A program made the position numbers and the translations under genes. From positions 1-6,734 of the forward strand of contig JAJAZI010000253.1 in NCBI GenBank assembly GCA_026785785.1: DNA of 6,734 bases. The letters run 5' to 3'. Below, one piece after another: positions 6,463 to 6,734 of this stretch. Within the stretch, counting starts at the first letter, position 1; the number at the start of each line of letters is the position of its first letter. A model generated the notes under the pieces. It made no database searches, had not been told where the DNA came from, and was given only the letters and a program-made list of their open reading frames with translations. The stretch comes from Microbacteriaceae bacterium (GTDB lineage: Bacteria; Actinomycetota; Actinomycetes; Actinomycetales; Microbacteriaceae).

Positions 6463-6492
6463 AGAGTAGCGCCGCGGAGCGGCGCCTGTCAC
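6463..6492 (-). promoter_or_regulatory. Promoter with a dyad operator in the spacer, upstream of the S8 peptidase
   Basis: On the minus strand, GTGACA (6487-6492, one mismatch to TTGACA) and TACTCT (6463-6468, a weak -10) are separated by 18 bases. That spacer contains the perfect inverted repeat GCGCCGC/GCGGCGC (6469-6475 with 6479-6485, 3-base centre). Predicted transcription would start near 6456, at the edge of a run of seven G on the minus strand (C at 6450-6456 on the plus strand), giving a leader of about 20 bases before the ATG. A palindrome filling the spacer is the classic place for a repressor, or for a MerR-like activator that works across an 18-19 base spacer. The elements were found by eye. 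Confidence 0.45.
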
Positions 6493-6540
6493 TGCTCGAT
6501 TCGCCGCAACCTCACGCAGGATCGACGCAGATTGGTGAGA

Positions 6541-6734
6541 TTATCGCCATGTTGCCATGCGATGTTTTATGACGCGGCCATGGACCCGCATGACCGGTTC
6601 CCGGTGAAGTTCTCCGATGCTCCGGACGAACGGCAGCTCGGTGCAGAGCATGAAGAGGGCCGCCAGCGCGCGGTCGTCACGCACACTTCGAGGTCGGTCG
6701 TTGAGTTCGTTCTCGACCGCCAGAAGGTGTGGGC
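6541..6734 (-). pseudogene. IS30-family transposase, C-terminal fragment (degenerate)
   Basis: Reading inward from the right edge on the minus strand, an open frame of 63 codons (bases 6732-6541) ends at a TAA. Its start, LLAVENELNDRPRSVRDDRA followed by LAALF, resembles the conserved C-terminal end of IS30-type transposases: the 'ELN.RPR' motif after the DDE catalytic core, then a short 'ALF' helix. The following 35 or so residues (LPFVRSIGELHRE and onward) do not look like the usual family end, which normally stops within about ten residues. This suggests a lost stop codon, a frameshift, or decay. The upstream body of the gene lies outside the window. The plus-strand frame over the same bases is also open but has shadow-like composition. 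Identification is from motif memory only. Confidence 0.5.

Noticed and set aside
6558..6734. Plus-strand open frame running off the right edge
   Set aside because: It has no ribosome site, its His/Arg/Val-rich shadow composition is not protein-like, and it is antisense to the frame carrying the transposase-like ELNDRPR motif.

Overview
The window looks like chromosomal DNA of a high-GC Gram-positive bacterium (Actinomycetota, plausibly Microbacteriaceae). The grounds are strong G/C at third codon positions, purine-rich Shine-Dalgarno sites, and a 47-residue membrane protein ending in a GPGGVSLFT motif of the actinobacterial 'GPGG-motif' type. The genus is inferred, not proven. Bases 1-190 are nearly pure G/C homopolymer runs and look like a poor-quality contig end, so nothing there should be trusted.

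Left part (about 200-1711): two hairpins (202-243) follow the GPGG small membrane protein gene (245-388, minus strand). A 393-base stretch then holds one doubtful plus-strand reading frame ending at 632 and a dyad at 667-689. Next comes an aldo/keto reductase of the YdhF type (782-1711, plus). It converges, with a 50-base gap, on an enolase-superfamily enzyme (1762-2874, minus) of the mandelate racemase/muconate lactonizing group that most resembles hydroxyproline-betaine epimerase / cis-3-hydroxyproline dehydratase sequences. Both are probably catabolic enzymes; a shared pathway is a guess.

Right part (2991-6492, all minus strand, read right to left): a compact two-hydrolase operon. A promoter with a perfect dyad in its spacer (6463-6492) precedes a cytosolic subtilisin-like S8 protease (4694-6436) with a disordered Pro/Gly-rich N-terminus and a prodomain-like segment. 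After 49 bases comes an alpha/beta serine hydrolase (3358-4644) with a large acidic insertion. After a further 66 bases comes a 79-codon frame (3052-3291) of unknown function, in the same reading frame as the hydrolase and with its own Shine-Dalgarno. Two hairpins lie beyond it. No gene in this operon has an evident signal peptide or membrane segment.

The right edge (6541-6732, minus) carries what looks like the degenerate C-terminus of an IS30-family transposase, just upstream of the operon promoter. The protease/hydrolase cassette therefore sits next to a mobile-element scar and may be accessory. It is the best candidate here for an undescribed system: two cytosolic hydrolases co-expressed from a regulated promoter. 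Its biological role cannot be read from the sequence.
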